Positions 17,798 through 26,368 are shown, numbered from the stretch's first letter. The stretch is 40,664 bases of DNA from Gorillibacterium massiliense (GCF_000455485.1 NZ_CBQR020000075.1:1-40664); one strand, 5' to 3'. Made by a program: numbers and translations. The notes: generated by a model not told the origin, from the letters alone.

Positions 17798-17945
17798 ATG
17801 AGTCGTCAGTAGGAGAGAAGAACTAACGTTAATAATAGAGGAAAAGCTTTCCAATTGACGATCAATTACAGATTTTGCCGAAATGACACGTGTCGAAAGG
17901 GTTCGGCTTCATTAATCTGTTGCCTATAAATGGAGTGTATCCGTT

Positions 17946-19109
17946 ATGATTTTTCGAATGATCTACAATGTATGCCTGCCCTTGTATGTCTTCTTCGTCG
18001 TATTGAGCTCCTCGGTTTTGGGCAAGGCTATTTATGTACCCCTCCTAAGTGGTTTGGGTATTCTTTTGGTCTTAAGTATTTTCATAGACCAGCATCAGCC
18101 GGATCGAGTGGTTCTTTTTACACTCCTTCAGCTCATTTTGCTTTTTGCCTTTCATCTGGTTAGTCGGCTCGACTGGTGTTTTTTATTATATATCCTGTTG
18201 TTATACCGGGTATTGCTACAGGTTAGAAGCGTCAGCCGCTCGGTCATTCTGTCATGTGTGTTTATTTCGGTGTACACCGTGGCGAGATTTACATATACGA
18301 ATCCATCCATTGAACATATTCTCATAACCGGCTCCGATTATCTTGCCGGCATCTCACTCGCTTTGTTTATCCAGCATATCTTGACATCGGAGAAGACCAT
18401 GAACCTGACGAAAGAGAGGCGCAACCGAGAAGAATTTGAGTTTGAAGCAGAAAAAAATCGCGTACTGGGTGAATTGGCTGCAGGCATGGTTCACGAGATA
18501 CGCAATCCGCTTACCAGCATCCGCGGTTTTCTCCAGCTATCAAAAGCAAACGGGTACTCCATTGAGCCGTGGTATGATTTAATTTATGCCGAGGTCAGCC
18601 GGTTGAACGAACTTACGATAGAATATTTGCAGATTTCCAAGCCGTCGGAGGTGCCGGCAAAGCGGCAGAACTTGCACGACAGCTTAATCCGTGTTGTCGC
18701 CTTAACGGAGGCGGAGGCTCAAAAGATGGGGCACCGGATTGTTTATGAGGAATTTGATCCGGAACTTACCGTGCCGGTGTCTCAAGAAAAGCTGATTCAG
18801 GTTTTTATGAATTTGATTAAAAATGCCATGGAAGCGATGCCAGAGCAGGGAACGATAACGATCCAAATGACCCAGGTGGCGGATATGGCCGTCGTTATCG
18901 TGAAGGATACAGGAACTGGAGTACAGTCAACGGACCGACAGCGGATTTTCAGCCCGTATTACACGACGAAGAACAATGGCACGGGTCTGGGACTATACAT
19001 TTGTCACAAGATCATTGTGGATCATGGTGGAACCATGAGCGTTTCCGGTAAGCAAGGAGAAGGGGCGACGTTTACGACTCGGATTCCGCTTTTTATAGAT
19101 AAAGGCTGA
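17946..19109 (+). CDS. Orphan membrane sensor histidine kinase of the sporulation-kinase type
   Basis: A 387-residue protein. The first ~150 residues are almost entirely hydrophobic, with about five or six membrane helices and little outside the membrane. A short coiled segment leads to the HisKA domain with phospho-acceptor His183 in GMVHEIRNPLTSIRGFLQL, then the ATPase domain with the N-box (FMNLIKNAMEAMP), DTGTGV and GTGLGLYICHKI. This layout recalls KinB-type sporulation kinases of Bacillus. No response regulator is adjacent, so it may feed the Spo0F/Spo0A phosphorelay or another unlinked regulator. GGAGTG lies eight bases before the ATG. The signal sensed is unknown. Confidence 0.87.
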   Translation: MIFRMIYNVCLPLYVFFVVLSSSVLGKAIYVPLLSGLGILLVLSIFIDQHQPDRVVLFTLLQLILLFAFHLVSRLDWCFLLYILLLYRVLLQVRSVSRSVILSCVFISVYTVARFTYTNPSIEHILITGSDYLAGISLALFIQHILTSEKTMNLTKERRNREEFEFEAEKNRVLGELAAGMVHEIRNPLTSIRGFLQLSKANGYSIEPWYDLIYAEVSRLNELTIEYLQISKPSEVPAKRQNLHDSLIRVVALTEAEAQKMGHRIVYEEFDPELTVPVSQEKLIQVFMNLIKNAMEAMPEQGTITIQMTQVADMAVVIVKDTGTGVQSTDRQRIFSPYYTTKNNGTGLGLYICHKIIVDHGGTMSVSGKQGEGATFTTRIPLFIDKG

Positions 19110-19165
19110 ATGGATGTTGTCAATAAAGAATTGTGTCAAAAAAATTAAAAATTTTTGAATAAACG

Positions 19166-19180
19166 GTGAACAAAATTCAC
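19166..19180. repeat. Short palindrome in the leader of the small membrane protein gene
   Basis: GTGAA-CAAAA-TTCAC is a perfect five-base inverted repeat just before a TAAGAT box (19191-19196). It resembles a regulator half-site pair of the Rex/FNR kind but the five-base spacer does not match the usual spacing of either. Farther on, AGCCCTT (near 19205) can pair with AAGGGCT (near 19239). Confidence 0.3.
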
Positions 19181-19268
19181 GTTTTTGTGGTAAGATAAAG
19201 AAGGAAGCCCTTTCAACATTTGAAAACAAATCAAGTTCAAGGGCTGCACAAAGACGGGGGTGTGTTAC

Positions 19269-19541
19269 ATGGCAACTAAAATGTATCCTCATCAAAAGCT
19301 GAAACGAGAGAGGAATGACGGCAAACTGGTCGCAACCATCACGACAGTCGTCGCGTGGACACTGCTCGGCTGCGGGTTGATGCTATGCCTGTTCAATCTC
19401 AATCACTTTAACGACCGCAACCTGGGCCTTATGGCAGGCACCGGTTTTCTTGTAGCCAGTTTCTTCATCTACACCATCGGGACGTCGATGCATCTGGTTC
19501 AAGTGCGGAAGCCCCAAGGGAAAAGAGCAAGGCTCAAGTGA
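19269..19541 (+). CDS. Small two-helix membrane protein of unknown function
   Basis: A 90-residue protein. A basic N-terminal stretch (MATKMYPHQKLKRERNDGK) is followed by two hydrophobic helices (~22-44 and ~54-77) separated by a short hydrophilic turn, and a basic tail (RKPQGKRARLK). Both ends are strongly positive and so should lie in the cytoplasm. ATG 19269 is chosen because GGGGGTG precedes it at a good distance; a GTG nine bases upstream would overlap that site. I do not recognise the family. It has its own terminator and sits just upstream of the qox operon, but nothing shows a shared role. Confidence 0.72.
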   Translation: MATKMYPHQKLKRERNDGKLVATITTVVAWTLLGCGLMLCLFNLNHFNDRNLGLMAGTGFLVASFFIYTIGTSMHLVQVRKPQGKRARLK

Positions 19542-19574
19542 AGTAACGCCTTGACTAATGTGAATAATTGTGAA

Positions 19575-19611
19575 AAGCTCCTCAAGCAACCGTGCTTGAA
19601 GGGCTTTTTTA
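19575..19611 (+). terminator. Terminator after the small membrane protein gene
   Basis: AAGCTCCTCAAGCA pairs, with two interruptions, with TGCTTGAAGGGCTT and is followed by TTTTTT. Confidence 0.88.
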
Positions 19612-19705
19612 TTTGTTTTTCTTTTTTGCAATATGTTTGTTTTGTCTAAATTGTGATTAAAATATAACGAAAAAAAGGCAATTTATTGACGATGTTGTTA
19701 ACACA

Positions 19706-19721
19706 TGTGACTTAACTCACA
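19706..19721. promoter_or_regulatory. FNR/CRP-family binding site before the qox operon
   Basis: TGTGA-CTTAAC-TCACA is an exact match to the TGTGA-N6-TCACA palindrome bound by Fnr of Bacillus and by CRP-family proteins. It lies about 70 bases before the qoxA start codon. A TATCCT box at 19731-19736 could be the -10 element, in which case the site covers the -35 region and binding would repress. If transcription starts farther down, the site could instead be an activator position. Confidence 0.65.
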
Positions 19722-19791
19722 GTTTATTGGTATCCTAAGTTAAAGAAAGAATGATTCTATTTTAGTATTTAGTGTTGAGGTGAACGTAATC

Positions 19792-20796
19792 GTGGGAAGC
19801 AAAAAGTGGAAGCGAATTGTGCTCTGGACGGTTAGTTTGGCAATCACCGCGCTGATCACAGGCTTGGTGATTGCATACTGGGATCATCAAATGGTCTTCA
19901 ATCCGAAGGGGCCAGTTGCTGAGGTTCAGAAGAACCTGATTGTGATTTCGCTCATCTTGTGCGCAATTGTAGTCATTCCGGTAATCATCCTGCTTGCCTT
20001 TATCGTGAAGCGATACAGGGACACGCCGGATAATGACGCTCCTTATCAACCAGAGTGGAATGACAGCAAGGTGCTGGAGACGGTGTGGTGGGGAATTCCC
20101 GTTCTCATCATCGGGGTTTTGGCCTTTTTTACGGCACGGGATACGTATGTGCTCGCCAAACCTCGGGATAAAGCGGATGTAAAGCCCATCACGATTCAGG
20201 TCACTTCGCTCGATTGGAAATGGTTTTTCCAGTATCCGGATCAAAAAATCGCTACAGTCAACTATGTGGAAATCCCTGCAGACGTTCCGGTACGCTTTGT
20301 GCTGACATCGGATGCTCCTATGAACTCCTTCTGGGTTCCGGAATTGGGCGGGCAAACGTATTCCATGCCTGGCATGGCTATGCAGCTGTACCTGCAGGCG
20401 GATGATCCGGGGATATATTACGGAACAGGCGCCAACTTCAGCGGCAAAGACTTTGCTCACATGCGGTTTGAAGTAGTAGCGAAGCCGCAAGCGGAATTCG
20501 ATGGTTGGGTACAGAAGGTTAAAGATTCATCTCCTGCTCTGACCCGGGAAGGGTATGCCGAACTTACCAAACCGGGCACATCGGAGGTTGCTTATTTCTC
20601 ATCCTATCCGACTGAGGTGTTTGACGAAACCGTTCAAAAGAACGGCGGCGGCTACATGAGCCACGGCGGCAATCCTCACGCGGACCCGGGGTCGGGCCAT
20701 TCGGATAATGTTCCGGATACCGGAAAGACCGGGGGGATGGACCACGATATGAGCGGCATGGACATGAATATGGATATGTCCGGGAGTCATGAATAA
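19792..20796 (+). CDS. qoxA: Cytochrome aa3-type menaquinol oxidase subunit II
   Basis: A 334-residue membrane-bound subunit. An N-terminal helix (~8-26), a second helix (~42-65) and a third (~88-106) precede a cupredoxin-fold outer domain. The segment SFWVPELGGQTYSMPGMAMQLYL lacks the two cysteines and histidine that bind CuA in cytochrome c oxidases, so the electron donor is a quinol. The outer signal Cys seen in Bacillus QoxA is not evident. The last ~46 residues are rich in Met, His and Asp (five His, seven Met), a possible metal-binding tail. GTG 19792 is preferred to GTG 19780 because GAGGTGA lies nine bases before it. First gene of qoxABCD. Confidence 0.92.
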   Translation: MGSKKWKRIVLWTVSLAITALITGLVIAYWDHQMVFNPKGPVAEVQKNLIVISLILCAIVVIPVIILLAFIVKRYRDTPDNDAPYQPEWNDSKVLETVWWGIPVLIIGVLAFFTARDTYVLAKPRDKADVKPITIQVTSLDWKWFFQYPDQKIATVNYVEIPADVPVRFVLTSDAPMNSFWVPELGGQTYSMPGMAMQLYLQADDPGIYYGTGANFSGKDFAHMRFEVVAKPQAEFDGWVQKVKDSSPALTREGYAELTKPGTSEVAYFSSYPTEVFDETVQKNGGGYMSHGGNPHADPGSGHSDNVPDTGKTGGMDHDMSGMDMNMDMSGSHE

Positions 20797-20821
20797 TCGA
20801 AGGAGAAAGTAGGGTTAACCC

Positions 20822-22804
20822 ATGTTGGATAAAATAAAAGACTTTGCTTCCGACTTTTTCGTCACCGGCGACCCGCTTATCTACGGCGCGGATGTGGCGA
20901 TCGGATTGACAACGGTCGCCATCATCTTCGTGTTGACGTATTTTAAAAAGTGGGGCTGGCTTTGGCGGGAGTGGTTGACAACCGTCGACCACAAGCGTGT
21001 CGGCATCATGTATATCATCGCATCCCTCCTCATGCTGTTCCGCGGCGGGATGGACGCTTTGATGATGCGGGTTCAGCTGGCTTTGCCAAACGTCGACTTT
21101 TTGCAGGCCGAGCACTATAATCAGGTCTTTACGACTCATGGCACGATCATGATTTTGTTTATGGCGATGCCGCTGATGTTTGGTTTGTTCAACATCGCCG
21201 TGCCGCTGCAAATCGGGGCGCGCGATGTCGCCTATCCGTTTCTGAACTCGCTCAGCTTCTGGCTGTTCTTTATGGGAGCGATGCTGTTTAACGTTTCCTT
21301 CGTTATCGGCGGTTCTCCGGAAGCTGGCTGGCTCAGCTATCCTCCGCTATCGGAAATGTCCCACAGCCCGGGCGTCGGAGAAAACTTCTATATTTGGGGT
21401 ATTCAAATATCCGGGATCGGCAGCTTGGCGACGGGCATCAACTTCCTGGTGACCATTCTCAAAATGCGTGCGCCGGGTATGAAACTAATGAAGATGCCGC
21501 TGTTCTCCTGGTCGGTATTGTCCAGCTGTGTCATGATCATCTTCGCTTTTCCGATCTTGACCGTTACCTTGGCTTTACTGTTCATTGACCGGTTCACGGG
21601 AGCTCACTTCTTCACGATGGATGGCGGCGGCATGCCGATGATGTATGTCAACCTCATCTGGATGTGGGGTCACCCGGAGGTATACATCGTCGTGCTTCCG
21701 GCATTCGGGATCTTCTCGGAAATCGTCAGTACGTTTTCGAGAAAAAGTATATTCGGCTATAAATCCATGGTGTTCTCGATGATGCTGATCAGTGTCGTCG
21801 GCTTCTTCACCTGGGTCCACCACTTCTTTACCATGGGATCGGGGGCGGACGTAAACATCTTCTTCGCCATAGCGACCATGGCCATCGGGATACCGACCGG
21901 GGTGAAAATCTTCAACTGGTTGTTCACGATGTTCCGTGGCCGCATCCGAATTACTCAGCCGATGATGTGGACGTTAGCTTTCATCCCCTGCTTCGTTGTA
22001 GGCGGAGCGACGGGGGTTATGCTGGCGGTTGCGCCGGCTGATTATCAATACCACAACAGTTATTTCCTTGTTGCTCACTTCCACCAAGTACTGATTGGCG
22101 GCGTCGTTTTCGGCTATCTGGCCGGGCTGTACTACTGGTGGCCGAAGATGTTCGGCTTCAAGCTTAACGACAAGTTGGGCAGTTGGGCGTTCTGGCTGTG
22201 GAATATCGGCTTCTATACCTGTTTCATGCCGCAATACTTCCTGGGCTTCATGGGCATGACCCGGCGGGTTTATACCTACGGCGAAGATTTGGGCTGGGAC
22301 CGGGGTTGGGCGCCATTCAATATTGTGTCCACCGTCGGCGCATTCCTGATGGGGATCGGCTTCATTTTCCAAGTATGGCAAATCAGCTATAGCATCTTGA
22401 AGGGCAAAAAAGATACGACAGGTGATCCTTGGAACGGCCGTACGCTGGAATGGTCGATTCCGTCTCCTGCGCCAATCTACAATTTCGCGGTCATTCCTCA
22501 AGTAACCGAAGCAGATGATTGGTGGAGAACGAAGGAGAAGCGGGAAAAAGGCATCTTGTCCGAGCCGGTCAAGCTGGAGCCGATTCACATGCCGAAAAAT
22601 ACCGGAATCCCGTTCATCATGTCGGTCTTCTGGTTCATTGCCGGCTTCGGCTTTGTCTTCGATTGGCTGTGGATGGCTATTCCCGGACTGGTCGGTGTAG
22701 CGGTTTGCTTGTTTGTCCGTTCGTTCACGTCTTACGATGACGATTATTATATTCCGGTTGAAGAAATACGGCGTACGGAAGCCGCAGCGGGGAGGTTAGT
22801 CTAA
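20822..22804 (+). CDS. qoxB: Menaquinol oxidase subunit I (heme a/CuB catalytic subunit)
   Basis: A 660-residue protein of the heme-copper oxidase superfamily that reduces oxygen to water and pumps protons. Haem and CuB ligands are visible: THGTIMILF (low-spin haem His), GHPEVY (CuB His and the cross-linked Tyr), TWVHHFFT (two CuB His) and VAHFHQVL (haem ligands). Length and the extra N-terminal helix match QoxB/CyoB quinol oxidases rather than the shorter cytochrome c oxidases. CGAAGGAGAA precedes the ATG. Its stop overlaps the start of qoxC by one base. Confidence 0.96.
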   Translation: MLDKIKDFASDFFVTGDPLIYGADVAIGLTTVAIIFVLTYFKKWGWLWREWLTTVDHKRVGIMYIIASLLMLFRGGMDALMMRVQLALPNVDFLQAEHYNQVFTTHGTIMILFMAMPLMFGLFNIAVPLQIGARDVAYPFLNSLSFWLFFMGAMLFNVSFVIGGSPEAGWLSYPPLSEMSHSPGVGENFYIWGIQISGIGSLATGINFLVTILKMRAPGMKLMKMPLFSWSVLSSCVMIIFAFPILTVTLALLFIDRFTGAHFFTMDGGGMPMMYVNLIWMWGHPEVYIVVLPAFGIFSEIVSTFSRKSIFGYKSMVFSMMLISVVGFFTWVHHFFTMGSGADVNIFFAIATMAIGIPTGVKIFNWLFTMFRGRIRITQPMMWTLAFIPCFVVGGATGVMLAVAPADYQYHNSYFLVAHFHQVLIGGVVFGYLAGLYYWWPKMFGFKLNDKLGSWAFWLWNIGFYTCFMPQYFLGFMGMTRRVYTYGEDLGWDRGWAPFNIVSTVGAFLMGIGFIFQVWQISYSILKGKKDTTGDPWNGRTLEWSIPSPAPIYNFAVIPQVTEADDWWRTKEKREKGILSEPVKLEPIHMPKNTGIPFIMSVFWFIAGFGFVFDWLWMAIPGLVGVAVCLFVRSFTSYDDDYYIPVEEIRRTEAAAGRLV

Positions 22805-23418
22805 TGTCTCATAGTGTTGCCCAAGAGCACGAAGTCCATGGCCATGATCACGGTCATGTGAATTTGGAAGCCTTGAGGATTATGGGCTTCTGGATTTTCC
22901 TCGTCACCGACTGCCTGTTATTCGGCTCCCTGTTCGCCACTTACGTGGTTTTGCAATTGCACACCAACGGTGGCCCAGGGGCGAAGGAACTGTTTGAAAT
23001 GCCCGGCGTTATTGCCGAAACTTTCATCCTGCTCACCAGCAGCTTTACCGGTGGTCTTGCCGTACTCGGTATGCAGGCCGGAAAGAAAAACCAGCTTATC
23101 GGTTGGTTGGTCGTCACCGCCGCTCTCGGCCTTTGCTTTATCGGTCTGGAAGTGACGGAATTCGTGAAGCTGGTGAACGAAGGCCATACCATTGCCAGCA
23201 GTTCGTTCCTATCCGCTTTCTTTACCTTGGTCGGTACCCACGGGGTTCACGTTTCCATCGGCATTTGCTGGATGATTGCGCTCATGATTCAATTGAAGCG
23301 CCGAGGCATTACCCCGGCGACACGGCGGAAAGTAACCATCGTCAGTCTGTACTGGCACTTTCTCGACGTCATCTGGATCTTCGTCTTCACCGTCGTATAT
23401 TTAATGGGGGTGATGTAA
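22804..23418 (+). CDS. qoxC: Menaquinol oxidase subunit III
   Basis: A 204-residue subunit with five predicted membrane helices, as in QoxC/CyoC. Signatures are the GFWIFLVTDCLLFGSLFATYVVL helix, TFILLTSSFTGGLAV, GTHGVHVSIGICWM and SLYWHFLDVIWIFVFTVVYL. The N-terminus is His-rich (HEVHGHDHGHVN). GGGGAGG precedes the ATG, which overlaps the qoxB stop. It helps stabilise the oxidase core. Confidence 0.95.
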   Translation: MSHSVAQEHEVHGHDHGHVNLEALRIMGFWIFLVTDCLLFGSLFATYVVLQLHTNGGPGAKELFEMPGVIAETFILLTSSFTGGLAVLGMQAGKKNQLIGWLVVTAALGLCFIGLEVTEFVKLVNEGHTIASSSFLSAFFTLVGTHGVHVSIGICWMIALMIQLKRRGITPATRRKVTIVSLYWHFLDVIWIFVFTVVYLMGVM

Positions 23419-23419
23419 A

Positions 23420-23755
23420 ATGGCGAATCACGATACCGCAAGCAAGCAAGAGCATGGACACGGCTCCATTAAGTCCTATACCATCGGGTTCATTTTGTCC
23501 ATCGTGCTAACGATCATTCCCATCGTCGTGGTGATGAACTCCATGCTGGGCAAGACGGCCACCTACGTCACGCTTATCGCGGCAGCGGTGTTCCAATTGC
23601 TGGTACAGCTGTTCTTCTTCATGCATCTCCGTGAGGAAGAGAAGCCCCGTTACAACGTGATGGCATTGATTTTGGGCGGCATTCTCGTCTTTACCATCGT
23701 GGCAGGGTCCATGTGGATCATGTCCTTTAACTCCACGGTGCAAATCGTACCTTAA
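23420..23755 (+). CDS. qoxD: Menaquinol oxidase subunit IV
   Basis: A 111-residue protein with three predicted helices, as in QoxD/CyoD. Recognisable parts are SIKSYTIGFILSIVLTIIPIVVV and the LVQLFFFMHLREEEKPRYN segment. It begins one base after qoxC. Like its neighbours it has a His-containing N-terminus (HDTASKQEHGHG). The operon ends here with a strong terminator. Confidence 0.94.
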   Translation: MANHDTASKQEHGHGSIKSYTIGFILSIVLTIIPIVVVMNSMLGKTATYVTLIAAAVFQLLVQLFFFMHLREEEKPRYNVMALILGGILVFTIVAGSMWIMSFNSTVQIVP

Positions 23756-23767
23756 AGATCAAAAACG

Positions 23768-23804
23768 AAAACCGGTTTGGCGGAACTCGCCTGCCGGTTT
23801 TTTT
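23768..23804 (+). terminator. Terminator of the qoxABCD operon
   Basis: AAAACCGG (23768-23775) pairs with CCGGTTTT (23794-23801) and GGCG pairs with CGCC inside. A run of T follows. Confidence 0.92.
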
Positions 23805-23819
23805 GCTCTGTGTGGATGT

Positions 23820-23848
23820 TTGAGCTTTTTCGACAGGCAGTGTACGAT
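23820..23848 (+). promoter_or_regulatory. Candidate sigma-A promoter for the small acidic protein gene
   Basis: TTGAGC (23820-23825) and TACGAT (23843-23848) are 17 bases apart, right after the qox terminator. A start near 23855 makes the in-frame TTG at 23820 unusable and favours the ATG at 23904. Confidence 0.5.
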
Positions 23849-23903
23849 AGGGGATGAAGCTTGGAAAAGGCTTCTAAACGATGAGATGAGGGAGTTAGCG
23901 AGG

Positions 23904-24170
23904 ATGAATATAACCGTTATTCAGGCCAACATGCAGCGCGATGAGGAGCAATCTTACGAAGGCAGAGTCTTATTTTCGGTGGAAGGCCACAGCCAGCCTT
24001 ATGAATGCACCTTATACAGCAAAAAAGGCAACGATTGGATGTACAGCCTGCACTTTGCCGAAGGTCCCGGTAAGGAAGAGGATATCGAAGCGGTGGAAGC
24101 CTGGATTGAAGAGGACGATGAAGGGTTCGACGGTTTGATCGACGCTGCAATGAGTGCGCTTGCCGAATAA
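23904..24170 (+). CDS. Small acidic protein of unknown function
   Basis: An 88-residue cytoplasmic protein with no signal peptide or helix spanning the membrane. The first ~60 residues look like alternating beta strands (RVLFSVEGHSQPYECTLYSKKGNDWMYSLHFA). The last ~30 are acidic and helical (EEDIEAVEAWIEEDDEGFDGLIDAAMSALAE). ATG 23904 is chosen because GAGGGAG lies nine bases before it and a promoter lies upstream; the frame itself is open back to 23820. I do not recognise the family. It is transcribed alone. Confidence 0.68.
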   Translation: MNITVIQANMQRDEEQSYEGRVLFSVEGHSQPYECTLYSKKGNDWMYSLHFAEGPGKEEDIEAVEAWIEEDDEGFDGLIDAAMSALAE

Positions 24171-24226
24171 TTAGAAAATGACATCATCAAGAGATGCCTA
24201 TAGAGATGCAGGACCTTCTTAGGGTA

Positions 24227-24234
24227 TGTATAAT
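24227..24234 (+). promoter_or_regulatory. Candidate -10 element before the hemolysin III-family gene
   Basis: TGTATAAT holds a perfect TATAAT box (24229-24234) 36 bases before the start codon. No good -35 element is visible at the usual distance. Confidence 0.4.
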
Positions 24235-24269
24235 AAATCTGTAGACGTTTCCCGAAAGGAGCACCCCGC

Positions 24270-24911
24270 ATGGCCAACACCCATGTTTATACGCGCAAGG
24301 AAGAAGTCGTCAATGCGATTACCCACGGCATCGGCGCTCTGCTTAGTGTTGCTGCTTTGGTTTTACTCATTGTATTTGCCAGTCTGAAGGGGACCGCATG
24401 GCATGTCGTCAGCTTCACGATTTTCGGGACCACCATGCTGCTGCTGTACATATGCTCAACCCTAGTCCATAGCTTTCCCGAAGGAAAAGTGAAGGATCTT
24501 TTTGAAATCTTTGATCATTCCTCAATCTACCTATTTATCGCCGGCACGTATACCCCGATTCTTTTCACCCAAATCAAAGGTCCGCTGGGTTGGACGCTCT
24601 TCGGCATCGTTTGGGGGATCGCCATAGGGGGCATCGTGTTTAAATCCTTTTTCGTCAAACGCTATCTATTTACCTCGACAATCTTCTATATTTTCATGGG
24701 ATGGATCATTGTTTTTGCCTGGAAGCCGATTACGGCGGTATTTTCCGGTCCCGGCATGGTGTTTCTCGTGATCGGCGGCATTCTTTATACGGTAGGAACG
24801 ATTTTTTATGTTTGGCGGAGTTTTCCTTACCACCACGGAGTCTGGCATTTGTTCGTGTTAGGCGGATCCATTATGCATTTCTTTGCAATTATGTACATGC
24901 TGCCAGCTTGA
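24270..24911 (+). CDS. Hemolysin III/TrhA (YqfA) family membrane protein
   Basis: A 213-residue protein with seven predicted membrane helices, related to the PAQR receptors. Family signatures are visible: NAITHGIGALLSVAALVLL near the N-terminus, STLVHSF and FDHSSIYLFIAGTYTPI in the middle, and HGVWHLFVLGGSIMHFFAIMYML at the end. The conserved His and Asp residues of these segments form the presumed metal site. AAAGGAG precedes the ATG. Members of this family affect membrane lipid balance; hemolytic activity is a historical label and is not implied here. Confidence 0.92.
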   Translation: MANTHVYTRKEEVVNAITHGIGALLSVAALVLLIVFASLKGTAWHVVSFTIFGTTMLLLYICSTLVHSFPEGKVKDLFEIFDHSSIYLFIAGTYTPILFTQIKGPLGWTLFGIVWGIAIGGIVFKSFFVKRYLFTSTIFYIFMGWIIVFAWKPITAVFSGPGMVFLVIGGILYTVGTIFYVWRSFPYHHGVWHLFVLGGSIMHFFAIMYMLPA

Positions 24912-24969
24912 GTATCCGGCATTCATGGAATAGATCATTCACGATTGATGTGGCGAGAGGAGCAAATCA

Positions 24970-26358
24970 ATGGACTACCGTATCGAAAAAGACACTATGG
25001 GCGAAATCCGCGTTCCGGCCGATAAATTGTGGGGAGCGCAAACCCAGCGCAGCAGCGAGAATTTCCGCATCGGAAGCGAAAAAATGCCCCTCGACGTGAT
25101 CCGGGCTTTTGCTGATCTTAAAAAGGCGGCAGCCGTCGCCAATCGCAAGCTGGGGAATTTGGACCCGGAAAAAGCGGACGCCATCTCTGTGGCGGCGGAT
25201 GAGATTTTGGGCGGACGTTGGGATGACCAATTTCCTCTTGTCGTCTGGCAAACCGGAAGCGGCACCCAGTCCAATATGAATGTGAATGAAGTGATTGCAA
25301 GAAGGGCTAACCAGCTCCTGGAACGGAAAAACAGCACGGCGCGGGTTCACCCGAATGACGACGTGAACCGCTCCCAAAGCTCCAACGATACGTTCCCAAC
25401 GGCGATGCATATCGCTTCGCTCCTTGCCGTAGAACAGCGTGTACTGCCGGCTCTAGAGGCGCTGCGAAAAACCTTCGCTGCGAAAATCGCGGAGTTTGGC
25501 GACATCGTCAAAATCGGCCGGACCCATTTGCAGGATGCGACGCCCATCACGTTAGGGCAGGAAATCAGCGGCTGGGAAGCGATGTTGGTTAAAAGCGGCA
25601 GGATGATCCGCGAGAGTGCGGAAGGGCTGAAGGAGCTGGCCATCGGCGGCACCGCTGTCGGCACGGGGCTTAATGCCCATCCCAAATTCGGCGAGATGAC
25701 GGCGGCGGAAATCAGCATGCAAACGGGAACGACATTCGTTTCCTCCGACAATAAATTCCATGCGTTGACCAGCCATGACCAAACGGTTTATGCCCACGGT
25801 GCGCTGAAGGCGCTGGCTGCCGACTTGATGAAGATTGCCAACGATGTGCGCTGGCTGGCCAGCGGTCCCCGCTGCGGCATAGGCGAAATCCGCATCCCGG
25901 AAAACGAGCCGGGCAGCTCCATCATGCCGGGCAAAGTCAACCCGACCCAAAGCGAAGCGATGACCATGGTTGCCGTTCAAGTTATGGGCAATGATGCCGC
26001 CATCGGCTTCGCCGCCAGCCAAGGTAATTTCGAGCTGAACGTATTCAAGCCGGTCATCCTGTACAACTTCCTGCAAACTTGTCAACTGCTGGCCGATGCT
26101 ATGAATTCCTTCAACGAGCACTGCGCCGTCGGCATCGAGCCGAACCGGGAAGTCATCGCCAAGTATTTGGAGGAATCGCTGATGCTTGTCACCGCCCTCA
26201 ATCCCCACATCGGCTACGAGAAAGCGGCCTTCATCGCAAAGACGGCTCACAAGGAAGGCTTGTCTCTGAAGGAATCTGCAGTTCGTTCCGGCATCCTGAC
26301 GGCGGAGCAATTCGACGAATTCGTCAAGCCGGAAGAAATGATTGGCCCTAAGGCTTAA
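24970..26358 (+). CDS. fumC: Class II fumarate hydratase
   Basis: A 462-residue enzyme of the citric acid cycle that reversibly hydrates fumarate to L-malate. The fumarase/aspartase signature [16 protein letters not shown] is intact and supplies the catalytic Ser loop; [29 protein letters not shown] and the TGTGLN-type segment ([10 protein letters not shown]) are also present. Length agrees with FumC. GAGAGGAGC precedes the ATG. The N-terminus [28 protein letters not shown] is typical. No obvious terminator follows; a long inverted repeat begins ten bases after the stop. Confidence 0.96.
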   Translation: MDYRIEKDTMGEIRVPADKLWGAQTQRSSENFRIGSEKMPLDVIRAFADLKKAAAVANRKLGNLDPEKADAISVAADEILGGRWDDQFPLVVWQTGSGTQSNMNVNEVIARRANQLLERKNSTARVHPNDDVNRSQSSNDTFPTAMHIASLLAVEQRVLPALEALRKTFAAKIAEFGDIVKIGRTHLQDATPITLGQEISGWEAMLVKSGRMIRESAEGLKELAIGGTAVGTGLNAHPKFGEMTAAEISMQTGTTFVSSDNKFHALTSHDQTVYAHGALKALAADLMKIANDVRWLASGPRCGIGEIRIPENEPGSSIMPGKVNPTQSEAMTMVAVQVMGNDAAIGFAASQGNFELNVFKPVILYNFLQTCQLLADAMNSFNEHCAVGIEPNREVIAKYLEESLMLVTALNPHIGYEKAAFIAKTAHKEGLSLKESAVRSGILTAEQFDEFVKPEEMIGPKA

Positions 26359-26368
26359 GGCGCTGGAT

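Noticed and set aside
19792-20796. Cytochrome c oxidase subunit II (CtaC) as an alternative for qoxA
   Set aside because: The CuA ligands (two Cys and the accompanying His/Met pattern) are absent from the SFWVPELGGQTYSMPG region, which marks a quinol oxidase.
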